The notes under the pieces were generated by a model. The model was not told the DNA's origin and did no database searches. It saw only the letters and a list, made by a program, of their open reading frames with translations. From CAZEKB01 sp964512225 (GTDB taxonomy: Bacteria; Myxococcota_A; UBA796; UBA9615): a stretch of DNA of 64,000 nt. Position 1 is the first letter of the stretch, and the number at the start of each line of letters is the position of its first letter. This document shows, in pieces, positions 40,852-48,572 of this stretch. The stretch covers positions 35,002-99,001 of the forward strand of contig CAZEKB010000008.1 in assembly GCA_964512225.1 (NCBI GenBank), read 5' to 3'. The translations under genes were made by a program, and so were the position numbers.

Positions 40852-41465
40852 GTGTCCTGGAGCCCCCCGCCGTTCGCGCCGCCCGCCCACCCTGGACCAC
40901 GCCCAGCGACTCGACGTGGCGTGCGACCTGGGGCGGTTGATCGCGGCGATGCAGGCCGTCGAGCCCCCGGGCGACGGCGGCTGGCCCGACTTTCGGGCGC
41001 GGATGCGGGCGCGGATCGTGCCTCGCGGGCGCGGCCGCGACCTGGAGCCCGCCTGGCTGGACCGGATCGAGCCGTTCCTGGCGTCGGTGGAGCCGCTGCG
41101 GGCCGGGCCGCTGCGGGCACTGCACACCGAGCTCCTCGACGAGCACATCCTGCTCCACGAGGTCGACGGACGCTGGCGGGTCGCCGCGCTGCTGGACTTC
41201 GCGGACGGCCGCGTGGGCGAGCTGGGCTACGAGATCCCGGCGACGGCCGAGTTCGTCTTCAAGGTCCGAGCCGGGGTTGCTGCGCGCGATGCTCCTCGCC
41301 GCCGGGATCCCCGCCGCGGACCTGGACGACGGGTTCGCCCGCGAGCAGGTCGCCCGGGGCCTGATTCACCAGTTCGGCCAACTCGCCCGCATGCTCGCCG
41401 CGTCCCCCGCCGGCGTCGCCTCCTTCGAAGACGTCGCCCGGAGCCTCTATCGAGTCAGTAGTTGA
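40852..41465 (+). pseudogene. Broken aminoglycoside phosphotransferase (APH-family) gene
   Basis: Remains of an APH/choline kinase-type phosphotransferase. From about 40896 one frame reads TLDHAQRLDVACDLGRLIAA and GPLRALHTELLDEHILLHEV (the Brenner-type catalytic loop, with Glu as in the hygromycin kinase-like subfamily), then AALLDFADGRVGELGYEIPA (metal-binding Asp). After about 41265 the frame changes by one and the protein continues as GLLRAMLLAAGIPAADLDDG to SLYRVSS, ending with TAG at 41465. The N-lobe with the glycine loop and Lys is missing; a GTG at 40852 opens a different frame. So at least one frameshift and an N-terminal loss are seen. A sequencing error could explain the shift but not the missing lobe. 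Confidence 0.75.
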
Positions 41466-41832
41466 TGACCTGCCAGCCCTCGAGGATCCAGGGGGTGAGG
41501 TCCACGTGGTGGCGGCCCTCGGCGAGGATCGGGATGCCCGCCGCCTCGCAAGCCTCGCGGGTGTCGAAGCGGATCGTGCACATGCTGCAGGTCGCCACGT
41601 GGTCGCGCACCGCGTCGAACGTCGCGCCGTAGTGCTTCACGAAGGGGTGGCTGTCGTCCGTGCGGTTCACGAACCGCGGGATCCACGTCGTGCCCTTGCC
41701 CTCGAACAGGACCTTCACCTCGGCGCCCGCCTCGATCAGCGAGCCCGCGAGCTTGAGGGCGTGCACCGTGCGCCCGTTGTCGGCCGGGCTCTCGCCCGGG
41801 TTGAAGATGCCGATGATGACCTTGCTGCTCAT
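41455..41832 (-). CDS. DsrE/DsrF-like family protein
   Basis: A 125-residue cytoplasmic protein with the DsrE-type Rossmann-like opening KVIIGIFNPGESPADNGRTV followed by ALKLAGSLIEAGAEVKVLFE. Cys occur in CSMCTIRFDTREAC, where DsrE/TusD proteins keep a sulfur-carrying Cys; which of the three is active cannot be said. The ATG at 41832 lies inside a 14-base gap after the PHM-like gene, so the two are probably co-transcribed. The 3' end runs into the APH pseudogene on the other strand (11 bases shared). Confidence 0.85.
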   Translation of the reverse strand: MSSKVIIGIFNPGESPADNGRTVHALKLAGSLIEAGAEVKVLFEGKGTTWIPRFVNRTDDSHPFVKHYGATFDAVRDHVATCSMCTIRFDTREACEAAGIPILAEGRHHVDLTPWILEGWQVINY

Positions 41833-41846
41833 GCCTTCTCCTCGTC

Positions 41847-42818
41847 TCACTCGTCGTCCGGGGACCAGAGCACACCGTCGGACGTCTCGACCACCTCGCA
41901 CAGGGCCGACATGTTGAAGGGCGTGTGGACGATGGCGAGGTTGCACATCTCGTCCTCGGCGGTCAGCCCGTAGGTGACGGGCTCGTCGCGCCGGTTCTCC
42001 CACGTGCAGGCGTACTCGAAGCCGGTGCCCGCGGTCACGACCAGGGGGGGGTCGTACTGGGTGATGAGCGGGTCGTGCCAGTCGTCGTTCGTATAGAAGA
42101 CGTCGCCCGCGGCCTCGCCGTCCCACATCCGCACGGTGAACTCGCGCCCCAGCGCGTGGGTGTGCGACGCGAGGAACAGCACCTCGACGTCGACGTTGAA
42201 CTCGCAGCGCGTCCACTCCGTCTTGGTGCCCCCGGCGGGGATCTCGATCGTCTCGTCGCGCACCTGGCCGCCCCAGATCTGCTCCTCGATCATGTCCTGG
42301 GGGATCGTGTACGCGTTCACGCGCGAGAAGATGTGCACCGGCTCGTCCGATACGTTCACGAAGTGCACCTCGTGGATCACGTCCATGTTCAGCGGGAAGT
42401 TGGCGACGGTCCCCTCGGGCAGCGACAGCGTCTCGCGGTCCGTCCCCTGTGCCCCGAAGAACATCACCTGGTCCTGCATGAGGCTGCTCTCGCCGTACAG
42501 CTCCTCGCAGTCGTACTCGCCGTGAGGGATGAGGCCGGCGCTGTTGAAGCCGAGGGTGGACAGCGTCATGTGGTGCGTGCCCGGGGTCTGGATGTACTCG
42601 ACGCTCTGCACCGCCGAGATCTCCTCGTGGGGCATCGGGTAGACGAAGCACTTCCAGATCTCGCTGCGGGGCGGGGCCTCCGTGTCGATGGACAGCTGGA
42701 AGCCCCCGCCCTCCGGCGGCGGCTCGAGGGTGTCGTCCACCTCGTCGACGGACGCGCCCGGGGGGTCGCACGCGGCGACGAGGAGGAGGGGGAGGGCGAG
42801 GAGCGAGAGGTGGCGCAT
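41847..42818 (-). CDS. PHM-like copper monooxygenase lipoprotein
   Basis: A 323-residue lipoprotein (LPLLLVAACDPPG, Cys17) of the copper type II, ascorbate-dependent monooxygenase family. Cu ligands seen: the His pair in PGTHHMTLST near residue 84, VIHEVHF (third CuH His), LASHTHALG (CuM His-x-His) and AEDEMCNLAIVHTP (CuM Met). Unlike the protein at 15101-16351 it has no haem domain, so it must take electrons from elsewhere. The ATG at 42818 gives the lipoprotein signal. The substrate is unknown. The DsrE-like gene follows 14 bases downstream. Confidence 0.87.
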   Translation of the reverse strand: MRHLSLLALPLLLVAACDPPGASVDEVDDTLEPPPEGGGFQLSIDTEAPPRSEIWKCFVYPMPHEEISAVQSVEYIQTPGTHHMTLSTLGFNSAGLIPHGEYDCEELYGESSLMQDQVMFFGAQGTDRETLSLPEGTVANFPLNMDVIHEVHFVNVSDEPVHIFSRVNAYTIPQDMIEEQIWGGQVRDETIEIPAGGTKTEWTRCEFNVDVEVLFLASHTHALGREFTVRMWDGEAAGDVFYTNDDWHDPLITQYDPPLVVTAGTGFEYACTWENRRDEPVTYGLTAEDEMCNLAIVHTPFNMSALCEVVETSDGVLWSPDDE

Positions 42819-42873
42819 GCGGCGTTGAGTACACGGCCCGGGAGTCGACGTCCAGAGCTTTGGGCCGACTCGC

Positions 42874-43704
42874 TCAGGGGCCGGCCGCCTCCACCACGAC
42901 GCGGAACCCGAGCGCGTCGTAGTGGTTGCCCGCGTTGCAGAAGTTGTGAGCGTCCGAGCGCATGAGGCGGGGGCCGTTGTTCCAAGCCCCGCCGCGGTGC
43001 ACTCGGGTGACGGCGGGGTGGTCGTCGCCCTCGTCCAGGGCCATGGCCCCATCGCCGGTCCAGCGCGTGGACGTCCACTCCGCGACGTTGCCGTGCACGT
43101 CGTGGAGGCCCCAAGGGTTGGGCGGAAACGATCCCACCGGCGCCGTACCCACGAAGCCGTCGTCGCCCATCCGATCGTCTTGGGGGTAGGCCGGATCCCC
43201 CTTCACGAGGCGCTCGAAGGTGGTGGGGTCGTTCCCGTTGGCGTGGCGGTGCGCGTCCGCCGGATCGTCTCCCCAGGACCAGGCCGATGTCGTGCCTGCG
43301 CGCGCGATCGCCTCCCACTCCACCTCGGTCGGCAGCCGCACCGTCCGCCCGGTGACGGCGGACGCCCACGCGCAGAAGTCGCGGGCCTCGAGCCAGGTGG
43401 CGACGGCGGGTTGGTCGTCGGCGTCGAAGTCCAAGCCGGCGTACAGCTCGCGACGCTGGTAGCGGTTGGACGTGTGCTCGCGGCGGAAGCGTCGGAACTG
43501 GCGGTTGGTGACCTCCGTGACCCCGGCGTGCGCGATCCCGTCGACCGGCACGGCGGCGAGCCGGAGGGGGACACCGGACAGATCCAAGGCGGGCGCGGCC
43601 TTCGGCGGGGGCGACTCGGGCTCCGGGGGCTCGGTCCAAGACGAGGCGAAGGCCACGAGCACCGGGATCGCGACGAGCGCCGCGCGCTTCTTCCAGGAGA
43701 TCAC
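42874..43704 (-). CDS. SUMF1/formylglycine-generating-enzyme-like domain protein
   Basis: A 276-residue exported protein (start VISWKKRAALVAIPVLVAFA, a signal or anchor). The domain of the formylglycine-generating sulfatase enzyme (SUMF1) type fills residues 48-275: VTEVTNRQFRRFRREH, RLPTEVEWEAIARAG, the conserved GLHDVHGNVAEWT and the closing RVHRGGAWNN with LGFRVV. Of the two copper-binding catalytic Cys of true FGE only one is at a comparable place (NFCNAG), so it is probably not a sulfatase maturase but one of the many binding or hydroxylase relatives (compare SnoK, EgtB, VarC). GTG start with GATGAT six bases upstream. Confidence 0.85.
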   Translation of the reverse strand: MISWKKRAALVAIPVLVAFASSWTEPPEPESPPPKAAPALDLSGVPLRLAAVPVDGIAHAGVTEVTNRQFRRFRREHTSNRYQRRELYAGLDFDADDQPAVATWLEARDFCAWASAVTGRTVRLPTEVEWEAIARAGTTSAWSWGDDPADAHRHANGNDPTTFERLVKGDPAYPQDDRMGDDGFVGTAPVGSFPPNPWGLHDVHGNVAEWTSTRWTGDGAMALDEGDDHPAVTRVHRGGAWNNGPRLMRSDAHNFCNAGNHYDALGFRVVVEAAGP

Positions 43705-43710
43705 GGCCTC

Positions 43711-43716
43711 ATCATC
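43711..43716 (-). promoter_or_regulatory. -10-like hexamer of leaderless type (GATGAT)
   Basis: GATGAT six bases before the GTG of the SUMF1-like gene (minus strand). The same hexamer at the same distance precedes the CotH gene (60445-60450). Four of six match TATAAT. Confidence 0.35.
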
Positions 43717-43854
43717 GCCCAGGGGCGGGCCCCCGGCAGGAGGTCACGGCCGTGACCAGTACCGAGAAGATCGACCTCCACGCTTTCTCCACATCTGCTC
43801 CGAAGTCCCGCAACCCCCCGCGAAATAGGCTGAATCGCAGCCTTCGGAGGGTCC

Positions 43855-45288
43855 ATGTCTCGCTTCTTCTTCGTCCTCCTCCTCTCGCTCGTCGCCGCCC
43901 CGGCCGCGGCCCAGACGGTCATCATCGACAACTCGGACGGCGCGCCGGAGTTCGTGACCACCGGGAACGACTGGACGTCGTGGGGGATGCTCGGCAACGG
44001 GTACGACGGCGGCGACGGCGACTACCTCTACCTGTCGCACACGCTCGGCGGCTCGGACCGCCGGGGGATGGCGATCTGGACCCCCACGCTGCCGGTGGCG
44101 GGCCGCTACGAGATCGCGACGTGGTACCGGCGGACGTCGAACCGCACGTCGGACGCGGACTTCGTGGTGCGCGACGGGATCGGCGGGGAGCGGCGCCGGA
44201 CGCTCAACCAGCGCGGCGAGGGGGCGAGCGGCTGGGTGAGCCTCGGTCGGCACTGGTGCGACGGGGGGCCCGGCGGCTGCCGCGTCACCCTCGACGGGAC
44301 CGACGACGACCAGTCGGACGAGGCCAACGCCGTGCGGTTCCGGCTGCTCCGCGCCGACGACACCCCCGGCGGCGACGGCGGCGACGATCCCCCGGAGCCC
44401 CCCGCGCCCCCCGCCGCCTGCTCCAGCTTCCCGGGGCTCGGCGACCACCAGCAGCAGGGCTTCGCCACCGTGGTGGACGCGCGAGACTTCGACGACCGCG
44501 GGCGCGCCACGGGGGCCCCGGATCGGCGGGGGTCGCACAGCCCCAACCTGGACGCCGGAGAGTTCTTCCGGGCGAGCGGCTGGACGGTCTGCGACCCCGC
44601 GGGCGACGAGACAATCACGTCGGTCCGCCTCGCCGTCCGGGCGCGCACGCAGTACCAGTCGGGGCGCTACGACATCGACGTGCGCCTCCACGCCGGGGGC
44701 GACGCCGCCCGCATCTGGAAGTCGACCGACTACCGCTGGCACACCGCGGACGTGACCGGCGATCGGGCGGGGTGGACCTGGGCCGACGTCGCCGCCATGA
44801 GCGCCGAGCTCCGCCTCGAGCGGCACCCGAACGGCCGCCGCGACTCCGACGTCTGGGTCGACGCCTTCCGGGTGCGCGTCCGCTACACGACGACGGCGGC
44901 GCCGGGCTCCGGGGCCCGGGACGGGGGCGACGACGACGAGGAGCCGAGCGAGTGCGGGGACGCGCCCTGCGAGGACCCGTCCGACGCGGAGGCGGACGCC
45001 ACCGGGGCCGACGGCCGCGAGGACGACGAGGACCCGGGGCCGCCGTCCGACGACGACGCGGCCGCCGAGAACGAGCCCGGCCACGACCCGGGCGGCGACG
45101 CGACCGACGACGAGGGCGTCTCGGGCGGCGACGAGGACCCGGCGGGGCGGTTCGAGGCGGGCGACGGCGAGGGGCCGGGGGGCGCGAGCGCGGGGTGCGG
45201 GCAGTCGCTCTCCGACGGGTCTGCCTGGGCGCTCCTGGGCCTGTTCGTGACGGCGACGCTGCCCCGGCGCCGCGACCGCGGCTACTGA
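43855..45288 (+). CDS. Golvesin-domain protein with acidic stalk and MYXO-CTERM-like tail
   Basis: A 477-residue secreted protein. Signal peptide FFFVLLLSLVAAPAAAQ. Residues 20-165 resemble the golvesin/xanthan-lyase CBM-like domain: VIIDNSDGAPEFV, GDGDYLYLSHT, AGRYEIATWYRRTSNRTSDA. Residues 185-345 form a second beta-sandwich (GDETITSVRLAVRARTQYQS, WVDAFRVRVRYTT). An Asp-Glu-Gly-rich stalk of about 100 residues follows, and the end is GCGQSLSDGSAWALLGLFVT then LPRRRDRGY, a MYXO-CTERM-like sorting tail. GGAGG before the ATG and TAGGCT about 30 bases upstream make a leadered promoter. The 3' end overlaps the convergent GMC gene by seven bases. Confidence 0.85.
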   Translation: MSRFFFVLLLSLVAAPAAAQTVIIDNSDGAPEFVTTGNDWTSWGMLGNGYDGGDGDYLYLSHTLGGSDRRGMAIWTPTLPVAGRYEIATWYRRTSNRTSDADFVVRDGIGGERRRTLNQRGEGASGWVSLGRHWCDGGPGGCRVTLDGTDDDQSDEANAVRFRLLRADDTPGGDGGDDPPEPPAPPAACSSFPGLGDHQQQGFATVVDARDFDDRGRATGAPDRRGSHSPNLDAGEFFRASGWTVCDPAGDETITSVRLAVRARTQYQSGRYDIDVRLHAGGDAARIWKSTDYRWHTADVTGDRAGWTWADVAAMSAELRLERHPNGRRDSDVWVDAFRVRVRYTTTAAPGSGARDGGDDDEEPSECGDAPCEDPSDAEADATGADGREDDEDPGPPSDDDAAAENEPGHDPGGDATDDEGVSGGDEDPAGRFEAGDGEGPGGASAGCGQSLSDGSAWALLGLFVTATLPRRRDRGY

Positions 45289-46892
45289 GCGCGGAGCAGA
45301 TCGGCGGCCTTCTCGCCGATCATGATGCAGGGGGCGTTGGTATTGCCGCCGATGACGTTGGGCATGATCGCCGCGTCGGCGACCCGCAGGCCCTCGACGC
45401 CGCGCACGCGCAGGCGGGGATCGACCACGGCCCGCTCGTCGCTGCCCATCCGGCACGTCCCCACGGGGTGGTAGACGGTCTGGACGCGGTTGGGCATCTC
45501 CGCCCGGAGCGCGGCCTCGTCGAAGAACTCCGGCCCCGGGTGGAGCTCCTCGGTGACCTCGTCGGCGATCGGCCCCGTGGCCATGATCTCGCGGAGCAGG
45601 GCGATGCCCTTCATCATGAACTCCACGTCCTCCGGGGCCTCCAGGAAGTGCGGATCGATGAACGGAGCGGCCGTCGGGTCGTCGGAGAGGAGCCGCATCT
45701 CCCCCCGGGACTTCGGGTAGATCAGCGTCGGCCAGACCGTGATGGCGGGCCGCATGTCCACGGTGGGGCGCACCGGCGCGTCCTGGTTGGGCGAGGGGTA
45801 GGCCCACGGGAGCATGTGGATCTGGCAGTCGGGGAGGGCGAGGGACGGGTCCGTCTTGACGAAGCCCATGGACTCGAAGACCGTCCGGCCGAACCAGGTG
45901 CCGCCCGAGATCATCTCCTTGATCATCCCCCCGAAGAAGTGCCACGGCGTGCCGCGGTGGCCGCCGTTGGGGGCGAGGTAGGTCAGGGGGAAGAAGAGGT
46001 GGTCGTGGAGGTTCTCGCCGACCGGCAGGTCCGCCGCCACGTCGATGCCGAAGCTCCGCAGCTGGTCGGCGGGGCCGACGCCCGAGAGCATCAGGATCTG
46101 GGCCGAGCCGATGACCCCGCCCGACAGCACGACCTCCCGGCTCACCCGCGCGACGGCCGTGCCCTTCTTGGTCGAGTACTCCACCCCGGTCGCGCGGCCG
46201 CCCTCGATCACGACGCGATGGACGAGCGCTCGGCTGCGGATCACGAGGTTGGGGCGCCGCTTGTTGGGCTCGATGTACGCCTGCGACGTGGAGTAGCGCA
46301 GGCCGTCCTTCGCGCTCACCTGGCACACGCCCATGCCCTCCTGGGACTCGGCGTTGTAGTCGTCGAGGAGGGGCACGCCGCAGGTCCGGGCCACCGACTC
46401 GCGGAAGGGCTGGGAGACCGCGGACTGGTCGCCCGCGCGCGTGACCTGGACCGGTCCGCTCCCGCCGCGGAACTCGTTCTCGCCGTCCTCCCAGGTCTCG
46501 AGGCGCTTGAAGTAGGGCAGGACGTCGTCCCAGCCCCAGCCGTCGCAGCCCTCGGCGGCCCACTCGTCGTAGTTGGCGCGGTTGCCGCGGACCCAGACCA
46601 TCCCGTTGATGGCGCTGCTCCCGCCCATCACCTTGCCCCGGACGTACGGCATCTTGCGGCCGAGCGTCTCCTCGCGGGGGTTGGCGTAGAAGCCCCAGTC
46701 GAACTTCTTCTTCACCTGGGGCACGGTGTGGATGATCGAGACCATGCCGGGGGTGGTGCACAGGGTCGTCCGGTCGCTGCCGCCGGCCTCGAGCAGCAGG
46801 ACCCGGACGTCGGGGTCTTCGGTGAGCCGCGCGGCGATCACGCAGCCCGCCGAGCCGGCACCCACCACGACGTAGTCGAACTCCTCAGTCAT
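45282..46892 (-). CDS. GMC-family FAD oxidoreductase (choline dehydrogenase-like)
   Basis: A 536-residue flavoenzyme. The FAD dinucleotide motif FDYVVVGAGSAGCVIAARL opens the protein, the GMC signature 1 is KVMGGSSAINGMVWVRGNRA near residue 80, signature 2 SGGVIGSAQILMLSGVGP near residue 255, and the active-site His is in VYHPVGTCRMGSDE near residue 465. Length and order fit alcohol/choline dehydrogenases. Many members in Myxococcota and actinobacteria oxidise long-chain or terpenoid alcohols, and the shared operator with the acyl-CoA synthetase at 2403 would fit an alcohol-to-acid-to-acyl-CoA route (inference). ATG at 46892, GGAG six bases upstream. Confidence 0.92.
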   Translation of the reverse strand: MTEEFDYVVVGAGSAGCVIAARLTEDPDVRVLLLEAGGSDRTTLCTTPGMVSIIHTVPQVKKKFDWGFYANPREETLGRKMPYVRGKVMGGSSAINGMVWVRGNRANYDEWAAEGCDGWGWDDVLPYFKRLETWEDGENEFRGGSGPVQVTRAGDQSAVSQPFRESVARTCGVPLLDDYNAESQEGMGVCQVSAKDGLRYSTSQAYIEPNKRRPNLVIRSRALVHRVVIEGGRATGVEYSTKKGTAVARVSREVVLSGGVIGSAQILMLSGVGPADQLRSFGIDVAADLPVGENLHDHLFFPLTYLAPNGGHRGTPWHFFGGMIKEMISGGTWFGRTVFESMGFVKTDPSLALPDCQIHMLPWAYPSPNQDAPVRPTVDMRPAITVWPTLIYPKSRGEMRLLSDDPTAAPFIDPHFLEAPEDVEFMMKGIALLREIMATGPIADEVTEELHPGPEFFDEAALRAEMPNRVQTVYHPVGTCRMGSDERAVVDPRLRVRGVEGLRVADAAIMPNVIGGNTNAPCIMIGEKAADLLRAQ

Positions 46893-46906
46893 CGAGACTC
46901 CCGCTC

Positions 46907-46922
46907 CTGATCGATCGATCAG
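46907..46922. promoter_or_regulatory. 16-bp palindromic operator candidate upstream of the GMC oxidoreductase
   Basis: CTGATCGATCGATCAG, identical in all 16 bases to 2403-2418 and lying 15-30 bases before the GMC start. A TAAAAG -10-like hexamer (46923-46928, minus strand) abuts it. Same layout as at the acyl-CoA synthetase: -10, palindrome over the transcription start, Shine-Dalgarno, ATG. Confidence 0.6.
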
Positions 46923-46998
46923 CTTTTAGCAGAGCGCGGGGGAGGGGCGGGAGCGGCGGCGGTCGGAAGTGCGGAACCGGCCGGGGGGGCGGCCGGGC

Positions 46999-47226
46999 TC
47001 AGCCGTCGGCGACGTCGAGCAGCGTCAGGCCCCGGCGACGCGGGGCGGTCTCGTCCGTGCGCAGCAGGCTCCCCCGGTGCTGCTCCCAGGCGCGCGCGGC
47101 GGCGACCACCTGCCCGCGGAAGAGCGTGGGAGCGAGGAGGATCATCGTCGCGAACTCCGAGCGGGTGCCGGGGTACCCAGCAGCTCGGGCGGCGTCGTAT
47201 GCGCTGCGAAAATGTGTCGAGGTCAC
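46999..47226 (-). CDS. Small protein of unknown function
   Basis: A 75-residue frame starting at a GTG at 47226 with GGAG at good spacing. STHFRSAYDAARAAGYPGTR and SEFATMILLAPTLFRGQVVA form two likely helices; the end is basic. The choice of start is made on the ribosome site; the frame is open further upstream to 47382, but that part shows no coding character. Family not recognised. The 218 bases between it and the selenoprotein gene hold the divergent promoters, including a short AT-rich patch at 47345-47365. Confidence 0.45.
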   Translation of the reverse strand: MTSTHFRSAYDAARAAGYPGTRSEFATMILLAPTLFRGQVVAAARAWEQHRGSLLRTDETAPRRRGLTLLDVADG

Positions 47227-47432
47227 GGGGTCTCCGAAGAGCTGGTGGGAGTCTACGCCAACTCCGTCGCCGGATGGGAGTCCGCGCCGCGATCGGCGGC
47301 CGCTCGGGCCTTCGATTGGGGAGACGTCGATCGATGGGATCGCCCAACTTTCTTTGAAATTTCCGGTCGGCGGATCGATCACGTCCGATCGAGGGCCGGC
47401 GAGCCGATCTCCGGCGTGCGCGCCCGGCGCGC

Positions 47433-47438
47433 TAGACT
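47433..47438 (+). promoter_or_regulatory. -10-like hexamer of leaderless type (TAGACT)
   Basis: TAGACT ends six bases before the ATG of the candidate selenoprotein gene. The same hexamer precedes the genes at 53201 and, with a normal leader, 25589. Confidence 0.55.
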
Positions 47439-47444
47439 CGGCCC

Positions 47445-48569
47445 ATGGAAGAGTTCGCCCATGGGAGTCTGCGCCTGCTCGCCGCGGCTTCGCTCGGCCT
47501 GCTCGCGGCCTGCCCGGCCGCGCTGCCCCCCGCGTCGCCCGTCGCCCCCACGGCGCCGACCATCGCCCTGAACCCGGCCGACCCCTCCACGGTGGACGAT
47601 CTGACGGTCACGATCGTGTCTCCGTCGACCGATCCCGACGGAGACTTCGCGGGCTACGTGATCCGTTGGCAGCGGGACGGCGTCGACGTGCCCGAGGCGG
47701 CGGGCGACACCGCCCCCGCGAGCCTCACCGCCCGGGACGAGACGTGGGGCGTGTGGGTGCGGGCCGAGGACGCGGGCGGGCTGACCTCCCCCGCCGCGTT
47801 CGCCGAGGTGGTCGTCGCCAACACGGTCCCCACCCCGCCGACGGTCGCCGTGCAACCCGCCGAGCCGACCCCCGACGACGCGCTCGTGTGCGTCGTGGCG
47901 GGGGAGGGCCGGGACGCCGACGAAGACCCCCTCACCTACACCTTCGCCTGGACGGTGGACGGAGCCGACTTCGAGGGGGCCGAGACCACGACGTGGGACG
48001 GCGACACGGTGCCCGGGTCCGGAACCGAGCCGCTGCAGGTGTGGCGCTGCTCGGTCGCGGCCTCCGACGGCACCGCCGCGTCGGCCGCGGTCTTCGCCAC
48101 CGCCACCATCGGCGAGGTCGATACGCGCGTCCCCGACTTCGCGCTGCCGGACGTCAACCCGACCTCCCTCACGAGCGGCCTCGAGGTCTCGCCGCGCGAC
48201 TACCTCCAGAAGGTGTCGGGGTGGTACTTCGGGCACGCCACGTGAAGCTACTGCCGTAGCCAGTTCGGCTACCTGCAGACCCTGCAAGACGACCTCGACG
48301 CCGACCCGACGATCGACGCGCAGATCCTGGGCGTGAACGAGTCCGGCTTCGACGCCGACAACGACCAGATGTGCGACGGGCGCGACCTGCCCTGGCTCCA
48401 GGAGACGGACGAGGAGGTCTGGGACGGCTGGGGCGTCGTGTACCGCGACGTGTGGGTGCTCGACGCCGACAACGACGTGGTCGGGGTCTTCAACCTGACC
48501 GGGACCTCGCTGGGCGAACCGGCCAACTACGCCGCCCTGCGGGCGCTGTTCGAGCTCGCCGCGCGGTAG
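47445..48569 (+). CDS. Candidate selenoprotein: lipoprotein with thioredoxin-like U-x-x-C domain
   Basis: A 374-residue protein if the TGA at 48243 is read as selenocysteine (Sec267). Lipoprotein signal LGLLAACPAALPP. Residues 32-225 hold two Ig/cadherin-like repeats (IALNPADPSTVDDLTVTIVS; VAVQPAEPTPDDALVCVVAG). Then VPDFALPDVNPTSLTSGLEV opens a redoxin-like domain: strand VSGWYFGHAT, then U267-S-Y-C270, then RSQFGYLQTLQDDL, AQILGVNESGF, LPWLQETDEEVWDGWGVVYR and DVWVLDADNDVVGVFNLT. This is the layout of AhpC/TSA-thioredoxin proteins with UxxC in the CxxC place. The frame is open without other stops to TAG at 48567. A SECIS-like hairpin follows the TGA. Read otherwise, the gene would end in the middle of a conserved fold. 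Confidence 0.82.
48243..48278 (+). promoter_or_regulatory. In-frame TGA with bacterial SECIS-like hairpin
   Basis: After the TGA (48243-48245), GTAGCC (48256-48261) pairs perfectly with GGCTAC (48267-48272) around the five-base loop AGTTC. CTGC (48251-48254) pairs with GCAG (48275-48278) below, across a small internal loop. The loop begins 16 bases after the TGA and has G as its second base. This fits the published general model of bacterial SECIS elements: apical loop 16-37 bases downstream and a G among the first two loop bases. Confidence 0.75.
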
Positions 48570-48572
48570 GGG

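Noticed and set aside
43705..43854. Possible small gene between the SUMF1-like and golvesin genes
   Set aside because: No frame with start and ribosome site; the 150 bases are better explained as two divergent promoters.
48243..48245. The TGA as a simple nonsense mutation making a pseudogene
   Set aside because: The downstream frame keeps a full redoxin-like fold, the TGA sits exactly in a C-x-x-C position, and a SECIS-like hairpin follows. Decay would not give all three.
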